Assembly: GCF_000955975.1 (NCBI RefSeq)
Contig: NZ_JYJF01000026.1
Span: 1-64,000 of the forward strand
DNA length: 64,000 nt
Direction: 5' to 3'
Source: Saccharothrix sp. ST-888
GTDB taxonomy: Bacteria; Actinomycetota; Actinomycetes; Streptomycetales; Streptomycetaceae
Part shown: positions 34,307 through 43,128 of the stretch, one piece after another
How positions within the stretch are numbered: position 1 is the first letter of the stretch
Layout of the letters: each line of letters opens with the position of its first letter
Made by a program: the position numbers and the translations under genes
Notes under the pieces: generated by a model
What the model was told of the DNA's origin: nothing
Database searches by the model: none
Seen by the model: only the letters and a program-made list of their open reading frames with translations

Positions 34307-36966
34307 GTGCTACCCGAGAGAAACTCGCCTGCGCTTCGGCAGGTACCGATCGTGGCGAGGGGAGCGCTGGCTGCCGTCGCCGCGCTCTGTCTGGCCTCGG
34401 CGTCGGTGGCCCTTCTGCCGTCGAAGGCGTCGGCGGCCGGCGCCCCGGCGGCTCCGGCGAACCGAGCCGCGAAAGGCGCCGCGCCCAACTCCCGTATCCG
34501 CGCAAGTGCTGAGCCCTCGGCGGCAGCAAGGCCAAGCCTCAAAGCCGCCCCGGCAGTGTTCACCATCGACGCGAGCGCAGCCGCCGGCAGCACCGGCGGC
34601 AACGAACCCTCCATCGCGATCAACCCGGCCAACCCCGACCAGATCGTCATCACCCGCTTCAACCAGCAGTTCTGGTCCGTCGGCAACGCCGACCTGCTCT
34701 ACTCGACGGACGGCGGCAGGACCTGGACCGAGGAGCACTCCATCCCCGCGCCGCCCGGTCTCCTCACCGGCAACGCGCCGGCCGACCAGACCGTCGACTA
34801 CGGCCGCGACGGCACGCTCTACGGCACGTTCCTGCTGTGCCCCAACAACTGTGCCCAGCAACAGGCGGTGAGCGGTTCGACCAGCGATCCCGGCAACCCG
34901 GCGTCGTGGAGCTGGAACGGCAACCCCGCCCAGCTCACCAGCGGCACGCGCAACGGTGCCGACCAGCCCTGGCTGCTGGTGAACCGCGACCCAGCCGATG
35001 CGACCAAGGACAAGGTCTACGTCTCGTACGAGGACCTCGCCGTCCCCGAGGCGCGGGTCGCGGTTTCGGACGCCGTCAATCCGCTCAACTTCACCGTGGA
35101 CAACTCGTCAGGCGCGGTTGTGACGAACACGGCGACCAGCGGCGGTATCCGCCTGGCCACCGACCCGCGGAACGGAACGGTCTACTCCATCCGCCAGACC
35201 GGCGCCGGGGGCGGCGACCCGCAGAACATCACCTACCAGCTCAACCGGTCGACCGACGGCGGGACGACCTGGACGACGGCATCGCCGTGGCCACGGCCAA
35301 CACCCACCAGGGCCGAACGTACAAGTTCGGCGGTGTCAACGCACTGATCGGCGGAATCGACCACTCCGCCGTCGACCCGTCCAACGGCGACGTGTACATG
35401 GCCTACGGCGCGGATGTCTCGGGCAACAACCAGATCAGGATCCGGCGGCTCACCGACGACGGAGCAGGCAGTCTCAACGTCGGTGCGGAGCACAACGTGT
35501 CCACCTCGACCAACGCGGCGCTCCCCTCGGTCGCGGTGCTCAGCGACGGGACGGTCGGCGTCCTCTACACCACCTCCGACGGCACCAACACCGCCGGCTT
35601 CCCCACCTTCTCCGCGCACCTCGCCCGGAGCACCGACCACGGCGTCACGTTCACCGACGACGTCCTGCAGTCGTTCTCCTCGCCGGTCATGAACGACGGC
35701 ACCGTCACGCAGCGCGTCCTGGGCGACTACCAGCAACTCAAGGCGGTCGGCAGCACCTTCTACGGTTCCTTTCCCGATAATACCAGCGGGCTGAACCCGG
35801 CCACCACCCCGCCCATCGATGCGATCTTCTTCACTGTTCCGCAGGTCTCCCAGACCTCGCTGACGTCCTCCGCCAACCCGTCGGTCTACGGCCAGCCGGT
35901 GAGCTTCACCGCGACGGTCACGCCGGTACCCGACGGCGGCACGGTGAGCTTCAAGGTCGACGGCAACCCGCTCGGCGGCCCGGTACCGGTGGACACCACG
36001 ACCGGACAGGCGACATCGAGCAGCATCACCACCCTCAGCCCGGGCCCGCACAACGTGGACGCCACCTACAGCGGCAACGGCGACTTCAAGGGCAGTAACG
36101 CCACGCCCCTGGTCCAGACCGTCAGCCCGGCATCGGTCACCACGACACTGGCGTCCGCCGGCCCGTCGACATTCGGTCAGGCGGTCACCTTCACCGACAC
36201 CGTGTGCGCCGCCAGCCCGAGCACCAACCCCGCCGCGCCGCCGAGCGGAACGGTGGCCTTCCGCGACGGCAGCACGCTCCTCGGCACCGGAACGCTCGCA
36301 CCCGGCGGAGGGACCAACTGCAGTCGGACCCAGGTCAGCACATCGAACCTGCTGCCCGGAACACACACCATCAGGGCCCAGTACAGCGGTGACGGCAACT
36401 TCCTGGCGGGCGGCCTCGAGTCCACCACCCAGACGGTGAACTGCACCCGCACCATCACCGGGTCGGTCGTCGGTGCGGTGTTCGCGGGCAGCGGCAGCAC
36501 CTGCATCATCGGCGCCACGGTCGGCGGCACCGTGCACGGCGCCGCCGGCGGCGCGCTGTTCATCAGCAACTCCACGATCCGGGGCAGCATCCTGTCCTCG
36601 GACGGCACTCGGTTCGGTATCTGCGGCGGCACGGTCACCGGCTCGGTGGACATCACCAGGGCCAGCGGGTTCGTCGTGATCGGTGACCCGGGCGACGACG
36701 GCTGCCCCGGCAACAGGATCACCGGCCAGGTGACGCTGTCCAACAACCACAGTGGCGCGGAAGTCATCGCCAACCACGTCGGAGGCTCGGTGCAGGTGCA
36801 GGGGACGACCGGTACCGGTCCCTTCCCCGAAGACACCCGGGCCGAGATCGAGGGCAACACCATCGGCGGATCCCTGATCTGCTCCGGCAACGTCCCGGCG
36901 CCGACCAACGACGGGAACCCCAACTCCGTGACCGGCCTTCGACTGGGCCAGTGCTCGACCCTGTGA
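34307..36966 (+). pseudogene. secreted BNR/sialidase-like repeat protein with Ig-like domains, frameshifted
   Basis: GTG 34307 (GAGGGGA upstream) begins a signal peptide (ALAAVAALCLASASVALL...ASA). A beta-propeller part follows with BNR-type boxes (STDGGRTWT, STDGGTTWT, STDHGVTF). At about 35270-35290 the frame changes: the first frame runs into random sequence and stops at 35347, while the homologous continuation (GIAVATANTHQGRTYKFGG) lies in the -1 frame and runs to 36966. One missing base explains this. The C-terminal half has two bacterial Ig-like (Big_3_5) domains, about 35850-36130 and 36130-36430, and a Gly/Ser/Thr-rich beta region. The break may be a real mutation or a sequencing error. 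Confidence 0.75.
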
Positions 36967-37011
36967 TCACCACCTGAAACGGGGTGCTTCGAGAGAACTC
37001 GGCGCATCCCG

Positions 37012-37045
37012 AACGAAGGGGCCCGCGTGTGCGGGCCCCTTCGTT
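37012..37045. terminator. intrinsic terminator after the secreted-protein gene
   Basis: A perfect 15-bp stem, AACGAAGGGGCCCGC (37012-37026) with its complement at 37031-37045, loop GTGT, lies 46 bp after the stop at 36966 and is followed by GTTTCC. One of the cleanest terminators in the window. Confidence 0.85.
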
Positions 37046-37678
37046 GTTTCCAGGCTCAGCCCGTGCAGAACCCCGGCGGCGACAGGCAGCGCCCAGACGC
37101 CTCGACCCGCGAGCCGGTGCGGTACGGGTTCACGACTTCGCTGATCCTCAACCGGGGAAAGCCGTCCCGTTCGGAGACCACGACCTCGCCGGTCTGCCAG
37201 AGCCATCCATCGAGTGAAACCCCCCTCGCAGCGCCTCGTCGGTGGTAGGCCGGTCGACCAGCGCCTCGGAATGCCGTGCGGTTGCCATGAGTTGCGGTGT
37301 GCCGGGCTTCTGGTGAGCTGACGGCGCTGCCGTGGCTGTCGAGGACGGGTAGCGGCAGAGGCCGTCCCGGTCTGCTGTCTCTCGGGCCTTGGGAGATCCG
37401 TGCAGCCGTTGGCGCTGTGGCTGTCCCCGGTCCGTCAGAAGTGGTCAAGCCGGAGTCCGGCGTATCACCCGAATCGGTGAATCTGCCGGAGTCGTTCGCG
37501 GTTCGTTGTGCCCCCACGCGCCCGCAGGAGCCCGGGCCGGGGCTGGGGGTGCGGGGTGGTGACCTGGTGTGATCATCAGGGGGGTGCGGGCGCTTCGGGG
37601 TGGGCGGGGGATGGCTGCCGGCCGGCCAAGGGTGAGGCGTGGTTGCCGGGGGTCGGCGGGGGCTTCTAGGGTCCGGCC
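37046..37678. other. gene-poor stretch, possible small leftward frame
   Basis: A minus-strand frame ends at 37056, directly on the far side of the terminator. Its last about 55 codons (SLDGWLWQTGEVVVSERDG... to GFCTG) have good GC3 and look protein-like, but the only in-frame starts are far upstream (up to 37517) in poor sequence. It may be a small unknown gene or a fragment. An AGGG ribosome site for the next gene lies just before 37679. Confidence 0.3.
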
Positions 37679-38743
37679 ATGAGCATCCCCACCGAGGCGA
37701 TCGGCAGCATCCCCCGACCGCCCGCCCTGCAGGCCGCCCTCGCCGACCACGCCGAAGGGCGCCTGTCCGCCGATGAGTTGACGAAGCTGCAGGAACACGC
37801 GACGGCCGAGACGCTGGAGCGGCTGGAGCAGTTGGGCTCCCCCGTCCTGGTCGACGGCGAGCAGGCCAAGCCGAGCTTCGTCACCTACCCCCTCGCGGGC
37901 CTGACCGGCCTCGCCCCCGACGGGGCCGTCATCCCCTTCGCCGACGGCCACACCCGCCAGTTGCCCCGGCTGACCGCCGGCCCGTTCCGCTACCGGATCC
38001 ACGCGGACGCCTACCTGCGCGACGCCCGCCGCCACACCGGCCTGCCGGTCAAGCAGGCGATCATCGCGCCCTCCGCCCTGAGCCTGCTCTACCCGGCCGA
38101 CGGCATCGCGGGCTATCCGCGTGAGGAGTTCCTGCGCGACCTCGCCGACGGGGCCGAGGCCGACATCCGGCGCTGCCTGGACGCGGGCGCGCACGTGGTG
38201 CAGCTGGACTTCACCGAGGGCCGGCTGTCCCTCAAGCTCGACCCCAGCGGGGGCCTGCTCGACGACTTCGTCGCCCTCAACAACGAGGTGCTCGGCCGGT
38301 TCACCGAACAGGAGCGCACCCGCCTGGGCGTGCACACCTGCCCGGGCGGCGACCAGGACTCCACACACAGCGCGGACGTCGACTACGCGGAGCTGCTGCC
38401 GAAGCTGTTCCGGTTGAAGGTCGGGAACTTCTACGTCCAGCTGGCGGGCGAGGCCGACCCCGAGCGGGTGCTGCGCATCATCGCCGACCAACTGCGCCCC
38501 GGCGTACGGGTGTTCGTCGGAGTGACCGATCCCGTCGACCCCGTCGTCGAGACGCCGGAGCAGGTCCGCGACCGGGTGCTGGCCGCCGCCCGGCACATCC
38601 CGGTCGAGCAACTGGGCACCTGCGACGACTGCGGCTTCGCACCGTTCGCGGACGACGCCTCCACCTCCCGCGAGGTGGCCTTCGCCAAGATCGAGGCTCG
38701 TGTACGGGGCACCGTACTCGCTTCCGAGGCCCTCGGCCTGTGA
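37679..38743 (+). CDS. MetE-family (cobalamin-independent methionine synthase-like) methyltransferase-fold protein
   Basis: 354 residues matching the C-terminal catalytic barrel of MetE (UROD/MetE superfamily): start EAIGSIPRP, then LDFTEGRL, HTCPGGDQD and CDDCGFAPF near the end. His and Cys of HTC together with Cys of CDDC are positioned as the zinc ligands. It is half the length of a full MetE, so it belongs to the short archaeal or actinobacterial type that transfers methyl from an unknown donor to a thiol. It is a single-gene unit followed by a terminator. Confidence 0.85.
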   Translation: MSIPTEAIGSIPRPPALQAALADHAEGRLSADELTKLQEHATAETLERLEQLGSPVLVDGEQAKPSFVTYPLAGLTGLAPDGAVIPFADGHTRQLPRLTAGPFRYRIHADAYLRDARRHTGLPVKQAIIAPSALSLLYPADGIAGYPREEFLRDLADGAEADIRRCLDAGAHVVQLDFTEGRLSLKLDPSGGLLDDFVALNNEVLGRFTEQERTRLGVHTCPGGDQDSTHSADVDYAELLPKLFRLKVGNFYVQLAGEADPERVLRIIADQLRPGVRVFVGVTDPVDPVVETPEQVRDRVLAAARHIPVEQLGTCDDCGFAPFADDASTSREVAFAKIEARVRGTVLASEALGL

Positions 38744-38748
38744 CCGCC

Positions 38749-38777
38749 CGTCCCCCGCCCACCCCGGGCGGGGGACG
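38749..38777. terminator. intrinsic terminator after the MetE-like gene
   Basis: A 12-bp perfect stem, CGTCCCCCGCCC (38749-38760) and GGGCGGGGGACG (38766-38777), with a 5-nt loop, begins 6 bp after the stop codon. Confidence 0.8.
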
Positions 38778-39166
38778 TCTCGATGGGAGTCTGACGGCCG
38801 TTCTGGAATCCCGGCGGCTACCCGCCTTGCCTGGGTGGGACGGAGGTTGCCTGGCGAGCTGAGAGCACTACGGGCGCACCTAGGAGCGTGTCCTAGGTGG
38901 TGAGTTCGGTCGTTCACTTGTAGCAGGTCAGAACCGTGCGCATCGGTCACACCCCGCGCTGACGCGAACCTCACAGCCGAAACAGCAGGGATTCCACTGG
39001 CTGTCCGGTCGCAGGCCGGCAGCGTGAGCCCTGACCTACTGGACCCGGCGGTACAGGGGTCACGGCGGAACAAGCACAGGCCAACCTGCCCTACGGGACC
39101 CACCACCGGTGCTGATACCAGACAACGCACCGCACACCGCATTGCCACCGCGGAGCTGGGATAACC
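38778..39166. other. gene-free stretch with a palindrome
   Basis: No gene is seen. A perfect 9-bp inverted repeat, CACCTAGGA (38877-38885) and TCCTAGGTG (38891-38899), with a 5-bp spacer stands alone here. It could be a relic of an insertion-sequence end or an operator. The stretch separates the chromosomal genes from the toxin-cassette array. Confidence 0.4.
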
Positions 39167-39598
39167 CTAAGCCGAACCATCGCGGGCTTTCGTCAGGGCA
39201 ACGCTGGCATTCCTCAATGACTCGGAAAGCTCGCCGCTGCGCAAGCGGATCAACTCGCGGACATGCTCATTGGGCCCCTCAACCGAAGTCGCAGCAAGGA
39301 ATCTCTCCCATGACTCAAATACCAATCGCGTCTGCTCGCGGCCGATACTGGACAGCTGCGCCAGCTGCCTCGCGTCCCTGCCAGACCCCTTCGCATCCCG
39401 AAGAAACCAGACATTGAACAGCGAGTGTTCTGTGACGAACCTGCCCACGAGTGCGCAGACATCGTTACCCAAGATATCGCACGAGAGCATCTTAATTGCG
39501 AGATTCAGCGCGGTGGAACTCGCCGGGCCTCGCAACTCCTTAGGTGGCTCCCAGGTGGGCAGCTCATCGAGCCACTCCCAGCCTTCAGGAAAGGCCAT
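39167..39598 (-). CDS. putative immunity protein of orphan toxin cassette 1
   Basis: 143 residues, acidic to neutral, without a signal peptide, and not recognised by family. It lies 51 bp downstream of the cassette 1 tip on the same strand, the standard position for immunity genes of polymorphic toxins. Its GC content is clearly lower than that of the metabolic genes, as is usual for such cassettes. ATG 39598 has AGAGAGG upstream. It does not resemble the immunity proteins of cassettes 2 and 3. Confidence 0.6.
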   Translation of the reverse strand: MAFPEGWEWLDELPTWEPPKELRGPASSTALNLAIKMLSCDILGNDVCALVGRFVTEHSLFNVWFLRDAKGSGRDARQLAQLSSIGREQTRLVFESWERFLAATSVEGPNEHVRELIRLRSGELSESLRNASVALTKARDGSA

Positions 39599-39649
39599 GT
39601 GCCATCCTCTCTTCAAGTTCGTATCAGGTGCACCGAGAGTCGCATCACA

Positions 39650-40657
39650 TCATCCATGCGCCTGTAGCAGCCACTTTATCCCACTCATGGTTTCTAGAGG
39701 GATGTCACTGACTCCGCCCGCCCGGAGGACTTGCGCGCAATAGGTGACGCAACTCTGGTTGTCCAGATCATATCTCGGATACACGCCTCGTGCGGCCTTC
39801 GCCATTTGCACCTCGGCGAACGCCATCGCACCTTCCGGATTAGGAAGCGGAATTCGAACGTTGATCGTAGTAGGCGAAAGCTTCGCCGGATCGAATGTGG
39901 AGACACCGTTCGTCGGTAGATCTACCCCACCGAATTGATGGGTACTGAGAACCTCATCGCCGGACTTGATTGTAATCAGAGCATGCCCCGCAGGGCGATC
40001 CAAATGCACGGTGGCTTCACCCGGTATCGGGCAGTTATGTACCAGCACCGGCGTGGTCCCTGCCAGCACATAGTACGTGTGGAGGTTGTCGATGGTGAGG
40101 TCGTGTGCGGTCTGCGGGCCGGTCTGGTAGTTGCGGATCGATACGACCGTGACCAGGGTGCCGTTGGCCGTCCGGAGTTGGTCGCCCGCCTGGAGCTTCG
40201 CCGCGTCCGTCCAGCGGTGAGTGGTGACGTCCCAGTAGGGGTGGTGCTGGGTGGAGACAAGGTCGACGGTGGAGGGGTTGGCGTTGTCAGAGGCCAGCGG
40301 TGCCGCTGACCCGTTGGCTGCGGAGATCTTGAGGTCGGTGAACTCATGATCCCCGGGGGTCGTGATGGTGCCGATGACCTGCTCGGGTGCGGTGACCCCG
40401 GTCTGCGGGTCTGTGACGGCGACCTTGTCGTTGGTGGTCAGCTGCTCGATGGGCTTGGAAGTTCCGTCTGCCAGCAGTACCCGGGTGCCAGTCGGGAAAC
40501 TGTGGCAGACAGCCGACAGGACCTCGCCGGCCTTGGCGAGGAGGCCTGATGTGACGGCACCGGTGAGGGCACCGGTGCCTACCGCCTCCAGCTGGCCTTG
40601 GGTCGAGTGGTCGGCGTTGCCGTCGAGCAGGTTGTTCAGCCCCGCGCCGATGGCGCG
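39650..40657 (-). pseudogene. orphan toxin cassette 1: Hint domain plus C-terminal toxin tip, no start
   Basis: The frame is open from just after an in-frame TAA (40658-40660) to the stop at 39650. It encodes a short pre-toxin helix region, a full Hint-type self-processing domain (SFPTGTRVLLADG... STQHHPYWDVTT... HTYYVLAGTTPVLVHNC) and a tip of about 125 residues with AGHALITI and YDLDNQSCVTYC. There is no start codon before the GTG at 40069 inside the Hint end, so as it stands it is a silent 3' end of an Rhs-type gene. Its Hint part matches that of the intact gene at 52751-60088 closely. Confidence 0.75.
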
Positions 40658-40770
40658 TTAGCGAGCCACCGACCAACCGGCAACGCCACCAGCCCCTGAA
40701 CCCCGCAACCCACACCACGGCACCGGCGCGGGCGCAAGATCAATCCGACGTTCCCGTGAAACACTGAGGC

Positions 40771-40801
40771 GGGGCCTGCCGCACACTTGGCGGCAGGCCC
40801 C
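40771..40801 (-). terminator. terminator of orphan cassette 2
   Basis: A perfect 12-bp stem, GGGGCCTGCCGC (40771-40782) and its complement (40790-40801), with a 7-nt loop, lies about 90 bp downstream of the cassette 2 immunity gene on the minus strand. Confidence 0.75.
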
Positions 40802-40890
40802 AGTCGAACCAATATCATCGCAGCCGCGATGACGTCAGACAGAATCTCCTGCCGGATCAGTCTCGCGAGCGGTCCTTCGGTTCTGGACCC

Positions 40891-41271
40891 TTATGGCCCG
40901 TTCCCCCACGGAGCGTCAGGCGCCCTGCTAAGCCATTCTTCAACTTTCAGAACTACTGTCGCAAGGATCCCGACGAATTCATCTTTCGGCATGCCGCCCG
41001 ATTTCCATTCAACCCACGCAGCCTCGAGCTGATCCATGACCTCGGCATATTCCATGATCAGCTCTACCGGATCACACCAGAGCTTCGAAGATCCACCGCC
41101 ACGCTTAATGGCCTGACTGTACCACCAATTAAAGCGCAATTCCCCCGAGAGCGCCCGAATTGCCAGGTCATCGGCTGCGAAACCAAGATTTGGCTCATGC
41201 GTCACAACGTCGATCATTGCAAGTTTCAGTTCTGACATATTTGCGCGGTGTTTCTGATTCTCGCTAGCCAT
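40891..41271 (-). CDS. putative immunity protein of orphan toxin cassette 2
   Basis: 126 residues. It starts at ATG 41271 with a strong GGGGGAG site and overlaps the stop of the cassette 2 tip by 8 bp, so the two are coupled. It is clearly related to the cassette 3 immunity protein: both have an R-x-x-WWYS segment in the middle and end with R-APW and a few residues. It is probably a cytoplasmic inhibitor of the matching tip. The family name is unknown to me. Confidence 0.65.
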   Translation of the reverse strand: MASENQKHRANMSELKLAMIDVVTHEPNLGFAADDLAIRALSGELRFNWWYSQAIKRGGGSSKLWCDPVELIMEYAEVMDQLEAAWVEWKSGGMPKDEFVGILATVVLKVEEWLSRAPDAPWGNGP

Positions 41272-41677
41272 CGAAGCTCCCCCGAGCCCATCGCAACAGG
41301 GCACCGACGCCAGTCGGCATGTCACTACCTCCCGTATTGGCAACCCTGGAACAGTACACCAGGCAGCTGTTCCTTCGGAGATCATAGTCGCCTTGTCCAG
41401 TACTGCCACGGTAGGAAGATCGTGCATACCTGATTGCCGCATCGGCATCTTCCAGGTCGAACGTGCTGGATCCGACATGAGTCAACCCGTTCGGGATACC
41501 CCGAAATCGCATAGGCTTCAGGATGCCACCGATTTCGTTGGCGTGTGCATGCTCATAGGCACCACTCTGACTGCTGACCTCGATACTGAAATGCGGCCCT
41601 TCATCTCCGATATACGCATGCACCGTGGCAGTCCCTGGGCAGTTGTGTACCAGGACCGGCGTGGCCCCCGCCAGCAC
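41264..41677 (-). CDS. orphan toxin tip 2 (displaced C-terminal toxin module)
   Basis: 137 codons from GTG 41677, preceded in frame by codons for HAYY, so the homology to Rhs ends starts near 41690. After the Hint-end motif VLAGATPVLVHNC comes a tip with GPHFSIEV and NSCLVYCSRV. The His...NxC...YC arrangement is shared with tips 1 and 3 and suggests a permuted papain-like fold. There is no ribosome site before the GTG, so it may be silent until recombined onto the full gene. Confidence 0.65.
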   Translation of the reverse strand: MLAGATPVLVHNCPGTATVHAYIGDEGPHFSIEVSSQSGAYEHAHANEIGGILKPMRFRGIPNGLTHVGSSTFDLEDADAAIRYARSSYRGSTGQGDYDLRRNSCLVYCSRVANTGGSDMPTGVGALLRWARGSFDG

Positions 41678-41766
41678 ATAGTACGCGTGGATGCAGGCAA
41701 AGCAGCTGGATTAGAGCATGGCAGAGTGAAGCTGCGATGATGCGGGGACCGAGTCAGAATCAGCTG

Positions 41767-41799
41767 TGGCGGCCCGCCAGGCAAACTGGCGGGCCGCCA
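41767..41799 (-). terminator. terminator of orphan cassette 3
   Basis: A perfect 14-bp stem, TGGCGGCCCGCCAG (41767-41780) and its complement (41786-41799), with loop GCAAA, lies 24 bp downstream of the cassette 3 immunity stop. Confidence 0.8.
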
Positions 41800-41823
41800 T
41801 AGAAGGGGAAGCTAAACTGTCAA

Positions 41824-42174
41824 TTAAGCGTTATCCAACCAAGGGGCTCTGGGGAGTGTTCCCAGCAGAAACTCAACCCGCCGCACAACATCCCGCATCG
41901 CGACTGTGAGTTCATCAGCCGAAATTTCACCGCGCTTCTGCGCATTGTACGAATTGAATAGCTCCTCATGCTGCCCGAGAAAGCTATCAAGGAGCTCGAG
42001 GTCTTCTTCCGATGAATCACCGCTGGAAAGCTTCCCCACCACCGAATACCACCAGGACAGGCGTACGTCAGCCACGATGATGCGCGCTGCAAGCTCTCGA
42101 GTCTGATATCCTCGCCCTTCCTGTGAGGCCAGCAGCTCGATCATCATTTTAGTGAACGACGGAAGCTCGCTCAT
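41824..42174 (-). CDS. putative immunity protein of orphan toxin cassette 3
   Basis: 116 residues from ATG 42174 with AAGGAA upstream. A TTG at 42210 that overlaps the tip stop is an alternative start giving 128 residues. Related to the cassette 2 immunity protein (RLSWWYS and RAPWLDNA against RFNWWYS and DAPWGNGP). Helical and acidic, no signal peptide. Confidence 0.65.
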   Translation of the reverse strand: MSELPSFTKMMIELLASQEGRGYQTRELAARIIVADVRLSWWYSVVGKLSSGDSSEEDLELLDSFLGQHEELFNSYNAQKRGEISADELTVAMRDVVRRVEFLLGTLPRAPWLDNA

Positions 42175-42202
42175 GGGCGCACTTTTCCTTCCTTCTCGAG
42201 TT

Positions 42203-42610
42203 TCAGCCAAAGTTTTGACGAATCCAAGGGATTAGACCCCGACCGCTAGGCAGGGCCTCACCGCCGCCAGCCTGAATTACTCTGCTGCAGTACGTCAGGC
42301 AGTTGTTTGTCAATGCGTCATAATCGCCCTGACCAGCGCTTCCTCGGGCGGCCTTCTTGGCGTACGCGATTGCGGCCTGGGGGTCCGGGAGATCGATATC
42401 CACCGATCCTCGGTGAGCGCCGACGAAGGAGGAAGTGTGCGGCATTGGCTTTAGGGTGCCACCTGGATCCATCGCATGAGTATTGTAGGACTCTCCGTTT
42501 GCCGTCCTGATCTCAAGGGTGTAGTGGGGTCCGTTCTCCAGGTCATACTTGTGAATAGTGGCCGTGCCGGGGCAGTTATGCACGAGGACCGGGGTGGCCC
42601 CTGCCAGCAC
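42203..42610 (-). CDS. orphan toxin tip 3 (displaced C-terminal toxin module)
   Basis: 135 codons from GTG 42610, with the upstream codons for HTYY still in frame to about 42622 and unrelated sequence beyond. The tip has GPHYTLEI, GSVDIDLPDPQAAIAYAK and YDALTNNCLTYCSRV. It is a clear relative of tip 2 and a more distant one of tip 1. It lacks the Hint domain and any ribosome site. Confidence 0.65.
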   Translation of the reverse strand: MLAGATPVLVHNCPGTATIHKYDLENGPHYTLEIRTANGESYNTHAMDPGGTLKPMPHTSSFVGAHRGSVDIDLPDPQAAIAYAKKAARGSAGQGDYDALTNNCLTYCSRVIQAGGGEALPSGRGLIPWIRQNFG

Positions 42611-42622
42611 ATAGTACGTGTG
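42573..42622 (-). repeat. cassette-boundary homology block (one of four copies)
   Basis: About 48 bp coding for HTYYVLAG-TPVLVHN recurs at the 5' end of every toxin tip: 40032-40080 (cassette 1), 41640-41689 (cassette 2), here (cassette 3) and 53107-53155 (the intact gene). For cassettes 2 and 3 similarity to the Rhs gene stops abruptly upstream of the block. It is the obvious substrate for homologous recombination that would swap tips onto the full-length gene. Confidence 0.75.
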
Positions 42623-42713
42623 CTACGCGACCCCTCCCTACCTGCCTTTTCGCAGGCCAACGATGGTTTGACGGTCCGTCGGTGTCCGTGAATGTGCGCT
42701 GAAGTCCGTGGTT

Positions 42714-42737
42714 GTTGCCGTCTCTACTGCCGTCAGA
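42714..42737 (+). repeat. left copy of the element-flanking direct repeat (attL or arm-site candidate)
   Basis: GTTGCCGTC, one T, then CTACTGCCGTCAGA. It matches the copy just after int at 52151-52175, which has AA instead of T between the two words. TGCCGTC repeats of this kind beside Streptomyces int genes may be integrase arm sites rather than the crossover core; the sequence alone does not decide. Confidence 0.55.
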
Positions 42738-42778
42738 GGTGTAGACCAACCGTTCCGCCACCGACTGCGCGCGTGATC

Positions 42779-43030
42779 CTACTGCCATGCTCCGGGCTCG
42801 GCGCGGACGATGGTGCGGGTGGTCTGCTCGTACGACTGGTGGCCAGTCTGCGCACAATGTCCGGCGATCCAGCGTGTCAGTTCCTCCGGGCTGTGCAGCT
42901 CTCCGGACGCGGCGCCGCAGTCCTGTTCTTCGCCGGTGACGCAGACGGCCTCGAAGGTCGGCACCGCCAGGGGGTCGATGACGGTGGTCACGTGGTACTC
43001 GCGGAAGCGGTAGCGGCTGGTCGTGCCCAT
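42779..43030 (-). CDS. small DUF7848-like protein of the integrative element
   Basis: 83 residues. The pattern YRFREYHVT... FEAVCVTGEEQDCGA... LTRWIAGHCAQTGHQSY, with two cysteines and a His-Cys-x4-H piece, resembles small actinobacterial proteins often encoded beside XRE regulators in mobile elements. The function is unknown. ATG 43030 shares one base with the stop of the small frame upstream, so it is the last member of a coupled three-gene set. Confidence 0.65.
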   Translation of the reverse strand: MGTTSRYRFREYHVTTVIDPLAVPTFEAVCVTGEEQDCGAASGELHSPEELTRWIAGHCAQTGHQSYEQTTRTIVRAEPGAWQ

Positions 43031-43128
43031 CAGCGCGCCCCTTGTCCGAGTCGTGCCATCTGGTCCCCAGGGTCGTTCGTCTCGCTGAGGTCGCCAGCCA
43101 GCGTGCTGATGCTTACGGCGTCAGGCAT
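43030..43128 (-). CDS. 32-residue coupled small ORF
   Basis: A frame of 33 codons (starts MPDAVSISTLAGD, ends RLGQGAR). Its ATG overlaps the end of the upstream gene by 8 bp and its stop overlaps the next ATG as TGATG. Such tight overlap on both sides and good GC3 argue for a translated small protein. There is no signal peptide or membrane segment, and no family is recognised. Confidence 0.45.
   Translation of the reverse strand: MPDAVSISTLAGDLSETNDPGDQMARLGQGAR

Noticed and set aside
40748..40764. A GTTCCCGTGAAAC word as another parS site
   Set aside because: It has the wrong length and symmetry against the 14-bp consensus and lies beside a terminator; likely chance.
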